Shown in pieces: positions 38,669-50,012 of a stretch of DNA of 64,000 nt. Position 1 is the stretch's first letter; each line of letters opens with the position of its first letter. A program made the translations under genes and the position numbers. The stretch is from Sapria himalayana (taxonomy: Eukaryota > Streptophyta > Magnoliopsida > Malpighiales > Rafflesiaceae): the NCBI GenBank assembly GCA_029783825.1, contig JAREIK010000751.1:1040790-1104789 (forward strand). The letters are read 5' to 3'. The notes beneath the pieces are model-generated. The model was not told the origin of the DNA, ran no database searches, and saw nothing but the letters and a program-made list of their open reading frames with translations.

Positions 38669-41294
38669 GTATATATGGTATTTCAATTATTGAACATTTT
38701 TAAATATCTTTGCATTTTTAGATGATGTGTAAGCATAAGAATGAAATATATTTAGATTGATTTCATAACTTTTGAGTTTTTGTGGATTTTAATGAATAAT
38801 TGTGAAATTGATAAGTCCCTATAGTCTTTTCTTTTGACTAATCAGTAGATTATGAGGTATCATATAGTTTCAACATAATTCTTGTCCAATTTTACCTACT
38901 TAGTTGTAGTAATCTTTGTAAGTCATAACTCTACTACCTCATTAAGATAATTATTTAATTATGCAACACATTCTGTATGGTTTTGATATTAATATAAAGT
39001 TATAGTCAAACATATCTTGGAACAATTAAATAACAATGATATTAATTTTTTGTTGGAGTAACCAAGTACCTATTTAGTGCTAAAAGTCATGGCTACTTTC
39101 TAGCACTATGACTTTATCATTAATATGATTTTGTAGTTTCAAGTCAGAACCATAACTTTTTTACAAAGTCATGACTTTTGGGCTATAGAAAACTATAGAG
39201 CCAAAACTACTCAATCAAAAATTATGAAAATTATTTAATACTATGACTTTTAGACATGAAATATTATAAAAAGCATTTACTTGAGTATAACTATTCCTCA
39301 AGGTTGTGACTCTTATCTTTAAGAGAAGGCTAAGCTAACATTTCTATGTTGAGCTAATTTATAGTCTCATAGTATTTTTGTAGTGTCGTAGCCATGTACT
39401 ATATGAGAGAAATTAAGGTTATCACCATAGTCATTCCAAGTGATGCAGCCACTTTAGACACAAGAAAATCATTCTTTGTGCCATGGAAATTACTAGCATC
39501 ATGGTCATATGATGCACATGAGAGATAATTTCCAATATCATTAATATTTCTAGTATCATGATCATGTGATGATTTAAGAGAGACCAATACCAAAGCAAAA
39601 GTCACTCCTAGCGCAACATGCATATTATACACATGAAAGGCTATTCCTAATGTCATGGCCATTCCTAGCACCTAAGTCATATGATGCATATGAGAGAGAT
39701 AATTTTCAAAGTTATGACCATTCTCAATTTTGTGACTTCATATTATACAACTATTAAGCCTAAGTTGCTAACATTTTCAATACTGTGACTGTATTATAGA
39801 AAAATTAAGATATATTCAAGAGTTGCAACCACTTTCTACCATCACAATCTCGAGCTCAAAAGATGAATGCCAAAATGATGATTTTTTTTTGAAAGCCATA
39901 ATTTTATACTTAAATAATTCAGAAATATTCAAGTATAAAAGAGAAAAAGAAAGAAATTGAGAAGAACTCTTTGATCTTTTTCTTCTTCTTCTATAAACCA
40001 ATCAAAATAAAAAGCATAAAATTAAAATCCTAGGTTTAATTTTCACACTTCCCAATGGATTTAAAAGCAAGAAAGGCTTGCAAGACATAAGCTAAACCCT
40101 AGAGTTAAGGGGTATGACTCTTAGACCCCCCCCCCAGGATATATTTGAGAATTTATATCAGAATAGCATATGATATAGGTTTTGGTTAACTTTATTTGTA
40201 TAATGGATAAATGATTTTTAAATTAATAAATATATTTGATATATGTCATGTTATATAAATTGATGGATGAGTGATTAAATAAAAATTTGAATTAGTGATT
40301 TAACTATTGGTGTATAAACCTTGAGATTCACTTGTACATGTGGTAGGAAGGAAGTGATAGCATTTCTAACCAGGATGTTTGAGATAAACCTATAGATTAA
40401 AACTTGAAATTTTGGTATATTAAGTGTGGTTCTTATGAAGCCAAAAGCATGAATAAATTTATATGTCAGTTTATTTTACATCTTTTAGAAGATCTAGTTT
40501 TTGATTAAGGTGGATGGTATATAGAATATTCTCCTAAGTGGCTCACTTTTAGTATAAAAGTTACATTTTCACCGAGGAAGATAATCATCTTCCTCGGACA
40601 TGCACAATTATATTATGAATCATAAAATAGTGATAACCCTTTGACTTACTTTCACTCATATGGTTCCAACTAGTGAAACATGAAGAGAACATATATTAAT
40701 TATGAGAGTTTGCTTATGAAGTCAAAAGTATAAATACTTAAAAACTATATTAATTCTAGGTCTTTATGATACTTGAGGGTAGTTGATGAGTTTCCTAAAA
40801 GGTATTTGTGATATTTGAGGCTAGAAAATAAGAATGTATATAAGAAGCAACTGTCAAGGATAGTGGATGAGTTTTCTAAAAGGTAAGAGATTATAAATGA
40901 CTTTCAAATAGAGATAATTTATTGTTTTAGTGATAATGTACTCAGAGGACATCTAAGAGGGGACCAATACTTATGATGGTTCAATGATGATAACTACTAT
41001 GTATGCTATAAGGGTAAAAAGTCATCATATAATAACTCAACCTTCATTTTATATCCAAACTCATTATGATTAGAACTATTTAAATATATATCACATAATA
41101 TAATTAAAGAAATCCATGGATCTAAGATTGATACCACAATCCAAAATATTTATTTTACTAGAATTGAGTTATCTTACTATTGATTGATCAAAATACTAAT
41201 ACAATCCATGTGATCTATATACTTCCAGATCTTTATTAATGAGATATCCTTATTGATGAGCTTTTGAGATACTACCTAAATAATAAAATTAGGC
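38669..41294 (+). repeat. Athila-type LTR, copy 2 (forward)
   Basis: This matches 1613-4064 in order and orientation. Shared words include 'tttttagatg', 'agattgattt', 'ccaaaactact', and the block with 'gaaggaagtgatagc' near 40350. A poly-C tract lies at about 40128-40136. It ends near 'attaggca' and is followed by a primer-binding-like site (about 41316) and gag, so it is a 5' LTR. Its start lies about 20 bases right of the CACTA element, inside the remains of the inverted LTR r2. The open frames 39399-39671 and 39816-40001 are not conserved in the other copies. Confidence 0.7.
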
Positions 41295-41315
41295 AGTATA
41301 ATATAGTCAATTTTT

Positions 41316-41333
41316 TATGCTATTACAAAGGAT
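41316..41333 (+). other. Degenerate primer-binding site, copy 2
   Basis: Lies at the same distance from the LTR end as 4087-4105 and reads 'tatgctattacaaaggat'. It is more decayed than copy 1, and is recognised by position and by the shared flank 'attttaatttagtt' that follows. Confidence 0.35.
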
Positions 41334-41559
41334 ATTTTAATTTAGTTAGCCAACATAAGTTGACATAATAATCCTTAAGAAAGGATACTTCTTTTTTAGT
41401 AGTTTACATAGAATTAATTTTGATTTATCTTCATGAATCTAATGACTAGTCTTATCATCTTATCTGGAAAAGTGAATAGTCATGTTTGATATTTTGATGG
41501 TATTTTTTTCTTATTTTTTTAGTAATCTTTTATGAGCTAAAGCTCTTGGACTAATCTAA

Positions 41560-43905
41560 CCTTTCTAGATGTAGAAATCAAAAGAATCAAAAGAGTAATT
41601 TCAAAACAAAAAGCTAATAAAAAACTTATGTTGGGAACTAGTAGTAATAGAGAACCTCAAGCCTATACGAGAAAACTTTTTAATAACTCATCCACTATTG
41701 CACATTGAGAAATTATTGACATCTCTTAATGTTGGATAGTTATTTGGGTATTCAGATGCAACTCGTGGAAATATATTATTTTCAAGTTTAAGTTGATTTT
41801 TATATCTATAGTTCAATAGCACCTATATAGCAAAAGGGTACTGGAGGATCATAATGAATATGTCAATATTTTTTGAGCTATGTGATATGGTAAAGATGAT
41901 TGGAGTTAACCCTAATTTAATAAGGTTATGTCTATTCCTATGCTCATTAAATGATAAGGCATGAAATTAATTCTAGTACTTATCTCGCAGCTTTATTGAG
42001 AGTTGGAATGAACTAGTGAAAAGATTTCTCACTAAGTTTTTCACGTCAAATTATTTCTCAATTATTGAGCAAGATCAGCCAATTCCAACAATATGAACAT
42101 AAACTCTATATGGAACTTGGGGCCCTTTAATGGATTTATTGAGTAAGTGCCCTTAACATGGATTTAAGTTGTAGTTGCAAGTACTAACTTTCTATAATAA
42201 AATAAATTATATGATGAGGTGTATGGTTGATGCATCCATGGGTAATTTGATTATGAATACATCACTAGAAGATACATAATACTTATTTGAGGAGCTAGCA
42301 AGTAATAACTATCAAACTCCAATATATCATTCATTTAGGATAAGACAAGTTAGAATATTGGAGTTGGATTATTTTACCACAATTGAAATAAAATTAGAGG
42401 CTCTTAAGCAAATTGATACCCAAGAGATTATACAAGAGGATCAAAAGAAATTACCATTTTGCATCCACATGAAATAGTGGACTTGGATCTCTTTTATCAA
42501 ATGAAAATATCTATATAAATGTAAATCAAAAAGTATTTGTTTCATCCCAACAATAATGTCTCGATGCATTATAATCCAAACATGAAAAATAATGGAAATT
42601 GTTCATATGGAGGCTATGAGAGTGGGATGCAGAATGTTAGGCAAGTTTAGAGAAATTTTGGGAATAATACTGTGAGCTATAACAATCAATAAGGATCAAA
42701 CTTGAATTATTATCTATCATAAAGAAAGAGAAGAGGAGTCAACTCTAGAAGACTGCATGAATATCATCTTAAAAGAATTGATAAAGAGAAATAATAATCA
42801 AGATAATATGATGGGAAATCTTGAAGTGAGATTTGATAAAATGAGTATGGTAATGAGGAATATATATATAATCAAATTAGATATTTAGCATTATCAATGA
42901 AGGCTAAAAAATATAATGAAATATTTAAAAGGAAAATATAAGCCTAAATTTGACCCCCAAATACAAATGAAGGAAGCAAAGAACTATAGGAGCAAACAAA
43001 CGCTACCCAATGCTATGGAGATAAAGAAATGAATTAGGATGAAACTAAGGATACATTTTTGATGAATCATCCATTCCCATAATATTTTAGAAAGGGGAAA
43101 TTTGATCAATACTTTGAGAGGTTCTTTAATACTTTCCAAAAACTAGAAGTGAATATACCATTTATGAAGCTCTAGCCTAAATGTCAAACTATGTGAAGTT
43201 TATAAATAATATCATGAGTAGGAAGAAAAAGTTGGAGATGTACAAGGCCCTAAATATGACCGAGAAGTATAGTATAATTATTCAAAGAATACTTATGAAG
43301 AAATTAAAGGACCTGAAAAGTTTGACTATGCCTTAGAGCATCTCCACACTCAACAAAATATTTAATTAAAATATATTTAAATATTCAATTCAATATATTA
43401 GCTAGTAACACTTCAAATTTTACTCCTACCAAGCTCAGCAAAATACCAGAGGTGTGGTGTGAAGTTGGGTTTTTGTTGTAGCCGGTGTCGCTGGAACCAA
43501 TGGATATCGAAGATGGCCAAAAATACTTTACGGAAAAAGTGATTTGTAGAGTAAAAAATGCTTGCTACATTTGTTGAGTGAGAAGCCGAGGGGGAAAAAA
43601 TGTGAGCGGGATAGCGAGCGCATTGGAGCACTAATTTCTAACCACACTCAACAAAATATCAAAAATATCATTTTTAGCGAATCCGTTGGAGATGCTCTTA
43701 CACCATTAGAGACAACACATTTCAAAAAGTATTATGAGCTTTGAGATCAAGTATTAACTTGATTCTCTTATTGATTGCTTGAAAATTAAATCTCAAAAAA
43801 ATTACTTTAATATCTCTCTCACTTCAAATGACCAATCATACTATCAAGCACTCGGATGAGATTATCAAAGATATTTTGGTTAAGGTAGACATCTTTATTT
43901 TTCTA
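41560..43905 (+). pseudogene. Athila-type gag and protease, decayed, split by a MITE
   Basis: The reading changes frame but keeps the order of Athila Gag-Pro. The capsid has 'DMVKMIGVNP' (about 41888-41917) and 'SFIESWNELVKRFLTKFF' (about 41991-42045). Then come 'FNGFIE' near 42128 and 'YMMRCMVDASMGNLIMN' (about 42211-42260). After a linker come 'RKGKFDQYFERFFNTFQKLE' (43090-43150) and 'RKKKLEMYKALNMTEKYS' (43221-43275). The protease active-site region 'SSINLI' (about 43753-43770, the usual catalytic Asp replaced) is followed by 'IIKDILVKVDIFIF' (43861-43902). Homology ends near 43905; reverse transcriptase and integrase are missing. A PIF/Harbinger-like MITE sits between linker and protease. 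Confidence 0.8.
43336..43697. mobile_element. PIF/Harbinger-like (Tourist-type) MITE
   Basis: The 362-bp element has inverted ends 'GAGCATCTCCA' and 'TGGAGATGCTC', flanked on both sides by 'TTA' (43333-43335 and 43698-43700). That is the 3-bp target preference of PIF/Harbinger elements. The gag-protease reading continues on both sides of it. It is richer in G and C than its host and less decayed, so it is a late insertion. The open frames 43413-43631 and 43562-43744 cross its edges and are not genes. It codes for nothing, so it depends on a transposase elsewhere. Confidence 0.85.
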
Positions 43906-44260
43906 ATACTTTTTAATATATTGAATATGGAAAAAAATAATTATACAACATTAAAATTGGGAATATTAATGTTATAGAAATTAGGGCTAGTGAATATCAA
44001 TGAAGTTTTTTTTTCTATAACAATGAATGTAATTTCAGATAGTAGTAGATATAGACTATAACTAAATATTATAGAAGTGCTTTCATAATTAAAGGACTAA
44101 AAAGATTCACATTTGAGTACTCATAAAAGAGTAAAGAATTATAAGTGAATGATGATTCATATGCTAACATGGAGGATATTAAGGCTAGTGCTTGCTTCAG
44201 AATTTGATGTGATAATCCAAACCATACAAATGATATAAACTACATGTAATGTATGTTTAT
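43906..44260 (+). pseudogene. hAT transposase C-terminal part, second copy
   Basis: From about 43990 this aligns with 20285-20560: 'ctataacaatgaatgtaattt', 'attatagaagtgctttcata', 'aattaaagg', 'gcttcagaatttgatgtgat', 'gtaatgtatgttta'. It is the continuation of the second hAT copy that broke off at 22298. The stretch 43906-43990 is ambiguous: it may be hAT sequence or the rest of the interrupted LTR r2. No open frame remains. Confidence 0.6.
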
Positions 44261-44972
44261 TTTGCTAATGTACTATTTTTTTTACTTGTATCTTTTTCAA
44301 TTTATTATTATTTATCATTTGATGCTACGATGTTCAAAAATAAAACATGTGTGCACTTTTTTATTGAGTTATGATGTTATTAATTTTATTTATTTTAATT
44401 TACATTGCAATATAATTTAATTTTGATTTTTATATTTTTTTAAAAATAAAAATTTCTTTTAAAGTTTAAATTTAAAAATAAAATTCAATCCGTGTGCCAA
44501 AATCACACAACACCAAGTCTAGCACTACACTTCACGATGTTTGTGGGGTTGGTGGTTGGTTGTAGGTGCACTTGGTAGTGCTAGTGTGCCACAACTAGCT
44601 GCTAGCCATAAGTCTACAATAAGCTACTACACTCTACAAGACTATAGCTACAACCTATAGTGCAAGTGTTGTAGGGTCACAATTAGTGTCCACTATCAGT
44701 GTTGGTGCCATTATTAGTGGGCACTAGTCATTGAGCCTTGGGCCTCTTGGGCACTCTCTAGTGCATAGTGGCCACTAGACTAAGTCATGACACTATTCAT
44801 TACCACTGGGCACTAGCCTATTTACTGGTAGTGTTGTGCTAGTGCCAGCTTGACCTTGCATGATTTGGTATGCCCTAGTCAACTACACTATGTTCATCAT
44901 GGCATGGTGGGCTGATTGGGCCACCCAAATCTTGGGCCAAGCCAACCTTGTACTATTCATTCGACACCTTTA
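44261..44972 (+). repeat. hAT 3' end, second copy, G/C-rich subterminal block
   Basis: An AT-rich trailer leads to a G/C-rich block (about 44500-44960) parallel to 20815-21320 and to the terminus 'cgacaccttta' at 44972. LINE-1 sequence resumes directly after it. Confidence 0.65.
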
Positions 44973-47900
44973 GGGTAGAGAAGTGGGAAGATATGAGGTG
45001 GATGGAAGACAGTAGCACTCCAAGAAAGGTGCTCGGTAAAGTCCCAAGAAAAAAATCCAAAATTCATTAATACTAACCTTTTAATATTTTGACACTTTTT
45101 CAAAGTAGATATTTGATTTGGCATAGTTCACAAAAAGATTAGAAGTTTGCGTAATATCATGCATTACCCTGAAACCCATGTTTGTTGAGAGCATACCTTA
45201 GAGTTGTTAACCAGGTCAGGTGGCCCAGGCATGGCCCATGACATGACCTAGTTTAGTCATGCTTGCCCAGCATGGAACAGTCTAGAACCATGCCTGGTCA
45301 GATAGCATGGTCCACCGGTATAGGGACTCGCAACTAACTAAGGGTAATAAGTCAAGTCTTATTTGGTGACCTCCAGATTGGGCAGGTTATTATTTTTAAA
45401 AAACTTTGGCCACATAAGCTGGATATTGCTTATGTGACTGATTTTAATTGGTTGGCTATGTAATCTAGCTACCCATTGTATTTTCATGCAACCGATTCCA
45501 TAGGGATAGTCTGGCATGGCCCTACACTTGGCCATGCCATTGTTTTGTGCTGGGTCAGCTAGATGATTTCCATGTCGTGCCTTGTAGGGCACAAGAATCA
45601 TACCGTGTCTTGTCTGGTACAACATGGTGGCACAACCATGCCTAACAAAGATGGGTCATGCCGGCATGACATGATCTGTTTGACACCTCTAACATGTCTC
45701 CCCATAAAAAAAATAATTAGATCATCCACATACATAAGATGAGATATCTTTAAAGAAGAATAATATGGGTAAAAAGAGAAGACATCATCACAAGTGGCTT
45801 TATTAAAAAGCCTCACTAAATGCTCCACACAAATAGCAAATAAATAAGGTAAAAGAGGATTTTCCATGTTGTACCCCTTTTATACCTTGAAAAAAAACCA
45901 TGCATCTAACCTTTAATAGAAATGAAGAAATATACCATCAAAATATATCTATAAATGATGTCAATATATCTAGATAGAAGGCCTAATGCAATGATCATTC
46001 TTTTAGAAATACTTCTACAAATCTCTTTATTTAAGTATCTGGGAGAGATAGATTTCCAAGAATATCTCCAAATAAAGCTTTAAGCCATTATATATTTTTT
46101 TTAAATCAACCTTCCTTTGATATATATAGCTTGGGCTAGGTCAATTATATCCTCCAATATTATTTTCAGCCTAGTGTCCAATAACTTAGATATGAATTTA
46201 TATAAAACAATATATTAGAAAATTGGCTTGTAATCTTTCACTATAGAGGTGTGTGAGGGTTTGGGGGTGAGTGTGATACATGCATGGCTAATTTACTTAA
46301 GTAATCTCCTAGTATGGAAAAACACTTGTATAGCAACCCTATATCATTCCTATTATGATCCCATGAATGCTTAAAAATTTTGAATAATATCCATTTGACC
46401 TAGGAGATTTCAAGTCTCCTATACTAAATAAAGTTGCTTTAATTTTCTCATGAGAGAAAGAGGTAGACAACATATCTTAGTGCTTCTTATATAGAATTTC
46501 TCATAAGAAACCATCTTGCTATCAATTGGTATTCGATTTGCAAAGGTGCCCAAAAGTTTTTCAAAGTATCTAAAAGTATTTATGGAGACTTCTTTTCAAT
46601 ATGTAAAAATCTCTCCATTTTCATTAGTGAATAGTGATAGTGATTATTTTCCTTTTCTATAACTTAGAGTTCAAGAGATCATGAAAGAAATTGGTACATA
46701 TGTTACTCTCTTTTAAAAAATTAACTTTAGCTTTTTGTCTTTAAAAAGACATTTCAACTTCTAGTAGTCTTCTATGCTTCAACCTCAATGTAAATTCCTC
46801 CTCATGTAGGGTGGGGAAATTGTAAGAATGTATCATTTTATTCAATACTAAGAGTAGTTCATTCCTTGTTACCATTCCTCTAGTACTAATATGGTCAAAG
46901 TATCGAGCATTTAACTTCTTGAGTGGAGCTTTTAGTAACTTAAGCCTCTTGACTAGGCAATATAAGTTAGATCTTACTATCAATGATTTTCATGTATCAC
47001 ATAAAGTTAAAATGAAATCTTTATGGTTGAGCCACATATTTGAGAATTTAAAAGAGCCATTTCATTTTTCTTTCCCATTATAAGTCGACAATAGCACTAT
47101 GCGATGATCAGATAGTATTCCCAAGAGGAAAAATGAACCTGACAGTCAATGAAAAGATTTTTTTTAATCATGATTCATCAGTACAATCTTCATCTTGCTT
47201 GATATTTTTAAGTTAGTCCATGTATATAATGAGCTTGAAGAGAGACCATCTTCCAAGCTAACTGTATAGCATCACTTAATAAAGTTAGAACATTCATACT
47301 TTGTAACGATCTTCTCCCGAGTTTATCCAGTCCTAAGATAACTAAGTTGAAGTTTCCCATTACAATTCAGGGTGAACTCTCCAAGGGTTCTACCATGATA
47401 AGACTATCCCATAAGACTTTTATAGAAGAGACAGATTGAAGCCTATATATTAATGAAATTATAAATTTCATTCTTTTAATGTGATCCATGTTTTAAAGAT
47501 AAATATGATAGGAAGTGATATCCATAATTTTTATTTCCATCAATGTGTCATTCCATAATACCAGGATCTTCACATTCACATGACTCATGAAATTGTCAAT
47601 ATATTAAAATTTTTTAAATTTTGTTTCCGTGAACCTCAATCTTTAAGTCCGAGAACATTGATACTGTGGACATTACAAATCCTCATTATCTTCATATGCC
47701 TAACATAGAAATCAAAGCCCCTTATATTCTATCTAGCTATATGCATATAACCAATAATACACATCTTCCATATAAGTTCAAACCAAGTGGTATAGAGCTA
47801 TATACACCACCCAACTATCAATAATAGTTCCATTGGGTGATCTCATCAAGGTTTTTATATTTTTTTTGTTATATGCATAATACACATGTAACAAATGACA

Positions 47901-47990
47901 CATTTTAATAAACATCCATATCATCCATGAATTGCAATGTAAATATTACATCTTGAAAGGGGGAATAATTAAAAATTTATATATGTCACC
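44973..47990 (-). pseudogene. LINE-1 ORF2: endonuclease and reverse transcriptase, decayed
   Basis: ORF2 of an L1-type LINE nicks the target and reverse-transcribes LINE RNA. On the - strand the endonuclease part has 'MGNFNLVILGLDKLGRRS' (about 47310-47365). The linker is the open frame 46741-46983, with 'LKLLKAPLKKLNARYFDHIS'. The reverse transcriptase start has 'SHEKIKATLFSI' (about 46415-46450). The RT core has 'PLLPYLFAICVEHLVRLF' (45807-45860) and the catalytic 'YVDDLIIF' (about 45709-45732). At 45199-45691 a small hAT element interrupts the RT just after this motif. The ORF2 C-terminal end is found at 16501-17603, beyond the 27-kb insertion. Stops are common. Confidence 0.85.
45199..45691. 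mobile_element. Small non-autonomous hAT element, 493 bp
   Basis: The ends are 'TAGAGTTGTTAACCAGGTCA' and, in reverse complement, 'TAGAGGTGTCAAACAGATCA'. The flanking 8-mers are 'gcatacct' (45191-45198) and 'acatgtct' (45692-45699), which differ only by three transitions. LINE-2 has the empty site 'agatatct' at about 51309-51316 in otherwise matching sequence, which confirms the insertion. The interior is a G/C-rich array of 'catgg/ccatg' words like the subterminal blocks of the larger hAT element, which probably supplied its transposase. The open frames 45359-45625 and the 3' part of 45598-45867 run through it by chance. Confidence 0.85.
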
Positions 47991-48480
47991 CTACTTGATC
48001 TAAGTAAGGCGGCAACACATTATTATTCTAGTCCCATTTCCTTACAAACAAAAAAATACATCTCCATGCAAATGTTAACAGCCAAGTCCACAACATGAAT
48101 ATATATACCATCCACAATACACATAGTTAGACTATCCACACATACTATCCACAAAAGAAACCCAAGGGTGTGAATACTCCTACCCAACCTTCTTTACTAG
48201 CAATGTTAGGAGAATTTCACAATGAGTGCCATTCCTTTCCACCCCCAAAACTCCATATATTATACTACCTATAAGTATAATAATACACCAAAAATTCCTC
48301 TTCATGGATGGGAGATTTTTTACCATATTCAAAGATAAATACATTGAAGGAAAAATAATCTATTTGATTTCTCTTTCATCTTTACCTTTGATTATTGGGA
48401 TCTTAAAGTGTAAGTCTACTTTTCTAGGTCATATATCTCTCTTCTCTTCTATTGCCTTGAGACTACCTTGGTGAAACCAT
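47991..48480 (-). other. LINE-1 between ORF1 and ORF2
   Basis: Spacer and decayed start of ORF2. No clear motif on the - strand. The sense frame 48226-48474 is a shadow. Confidence 0.4.
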
Positions 48481-49560
48481 CTGGTTCCTCTATTTGTGTG
48501 AGGTTTCACTTAAGGGAGTGTAGGAATCTCCTTCTAGAGGCATATCTTTTTCTTCCTTAGCCCTGAAGTTTTTTCAACTTTAGGCTCTACTTGAATCTCA
48601 TCTTCTAGTACTTCTGAATGTTCATCCCCTTTTTTCATTCATTTTCAAGATGCCCAAATAGACCACACTTCTTGTAATACAAAGGCAACTACTCATATAT
48701 AATAGGTTGTCAAATTTTATTACTAGTAGTAAAATTAAGGATAAACTCATACAAAAGATCCCCATTGAGGTCCACCTCCACCAGGACTCTTGCAAATGAG
48801 ATTTTCGAAATAATGAAGGTTAGTTTATGCATGTGAAGAGGTTTAACAATGCAACTAGCTACTTTTCCAAGCTATATTGGGTTCCATAAATGAATGAGAA
48901 ATTTTGGAATTTTTTATTCAAATGATGAATTTTTCCATTTCCTAGACATCATAATAAAATCCAATAGATAAAATCTTCACATAAAGAGGTTTATCAAAGG
49001 CATAGGGTTTTGAGACACAAAATAACTAACTTAAAAATACTTCAACTACTTTATGCTCTATCCTAGTTCTTCATTTTCATAGAAGACTTGAAGGGGTAAT
49101 ATGATTGTTTGGCCCATCATTCAGATTACTATCCAAGTTTCCATTCTCTTTGTTTTTAGTTTTCTATGAATCAGGTAATTATCACATATCAAAAGAATGC
49201 TATAGACTTCTCTTTAATATCATATAGTGCATCTGTATACCTCAACTTAATTTTGATCTCATAAGGACTTTTTGGATCATCTTTGCCATTGATGATTTTG
49301 GAGGTAGCAACAAGGATCTGCTCCTCCATTTCCCTGGAACCATCATTATAGTTCTTAACATCAACTTTTTGTAACTTAGAACATTCCATGTTAGATGAAT
49401 CAAATGAACCAAGAAAAATCATTATGCACATCACTGTAATTAGACAAATCACCATTTTTGGAGGATGAAGATAAACTAGAATCCAAAAGCATTTTATCGA
49501 ATATTGTTTTTTAATTACCACCTTCTTCAATGATTAATTTAATAGCATTAGCTTCATTTT
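48481..49560 (-). pseudogene. LINE-1 ORF1 (RNA-binding, DUF4283 plus zinc knuckle), decayed
   Basis: Plant L1 ORF1 binds the LINE RNA. On the - strand 'ISFARVLVEVDLNGDLLYEF' is read at about 48747-48806, then a block ending 'QPIIYE' and the zinc-knuckle region 'LPLYYKKCGLFGHLENE' (about 48645-48695). Only the second cysteine of the knuckle survives. Upstream is an open antisense frame 49189-49530. The block recurs in LINE-2 at 53560-53690. It lies 5' of ORF2 as it should. Confidence 0.75.
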
Positions 49561-49970
49561 TGAACAAATGATCAACTTTATTCAGTGATTAAGAGATGAA
49601 CTCCAAATTCATCTTTTTAGAACTCTGAAAAGCCACCAAATTCACCATAGTATGTGCTACACCATTTAGAGTTCCATTACTTTCAAACCCCTCAGTCTCA
49701 TAATAAGCATATGTTATATTAATTTAATGAAATAAAAATATATAATAATTCAAACTGGCAATCCCATGATTCAACCACATGTTTCTACATGAGAACCTAG
49801 CAAAATATTTGATGTATCAAACATAATGGGGTAAATTCTTGGAAAAGAAAATGGTGCACATGAGAGAGAGATTGAGAGGTAGAGAAAGAGATAGAGAGAG
49901 ATAGAGAGATAGAGAGAGAGATAAAGAGATAATATATATATATATATATATATAGAAATAAGAGTATTTC
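49561..49970 (-). other. LINE-1 5' region with GA and TA microsatellites
   Basis: The probable 5' untranslated part of LINE-1. (GAGA)n runs fill about 49860-49930 and (TA)n 49931-49953; on the LINE strand this is a CT-rich leader. The antisense frame 49797-50012 is composed of these repeats and is not a gene. LINE-1 ends about 49970. Confidence 0.55.
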
Positions 49971-50012
49971 AAGAGGATGATTGAGAGCTCTTTCAATTGA
50001 GATCTTTTTCAA
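49971..50012 (+). repeat. Copies of the 18S target site between the two LINEs
   Basis: 'aagaggatgattgagagctc' continues as 'tttcaa' and repeats the 18S sequence found left of LINE-1 ('gtgaggattgacaaattgag', 16473 onward). It is followed directly by a second imperfect copy: 'ttgagagctctttcaa' (49981-49996) and 'ttgagatctttttcaa' (49997-50012) match at 14 of 16 bases. These are best read as target duplications left by the two LINE insertions. Confidence 0.7.

Larger units (their letters stand above)
17604..44972 (+). mobile_element. hAT-bounded composite insertion splitting LINE-1
   Basis: The left end 'TAGAGAAGCCAACTAGG' and the right end (reverse complement 'TAAAGGTGTCGAAT') resemble the ends of the small hAT element at 45199-45691. 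The flanking 8-mers are 'aagaagag' (17596-17603) and 'gggtagag' (44973-44980). They match at 5 of 8 positions, and LINE-2 has the corresponding empty site 'agtaggtg' near 51091. So the whole 27.4 kb behaves as one hAT insertion grown by later events. The hAT 3' part is present twice (18840-21325, and 21770-22298 plus 43990-44972). Either an internal duplication or a second hAT element could explain this. Coordinates of the outer ends are good to a few bases. Confidence 0.6.

Noticed and set aside
43562..43744. 60-codon frame across the MITE right end
   Set aside because: It crosses the MITE/target junction, so it cannot be an evolved gene.
49797..50012. Antisense 71-codon frame with repeated Tyr-Ile and Ser-Leu
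   Set aside because: It is a translation of GA and TA microsatellites plus the LINE junction.
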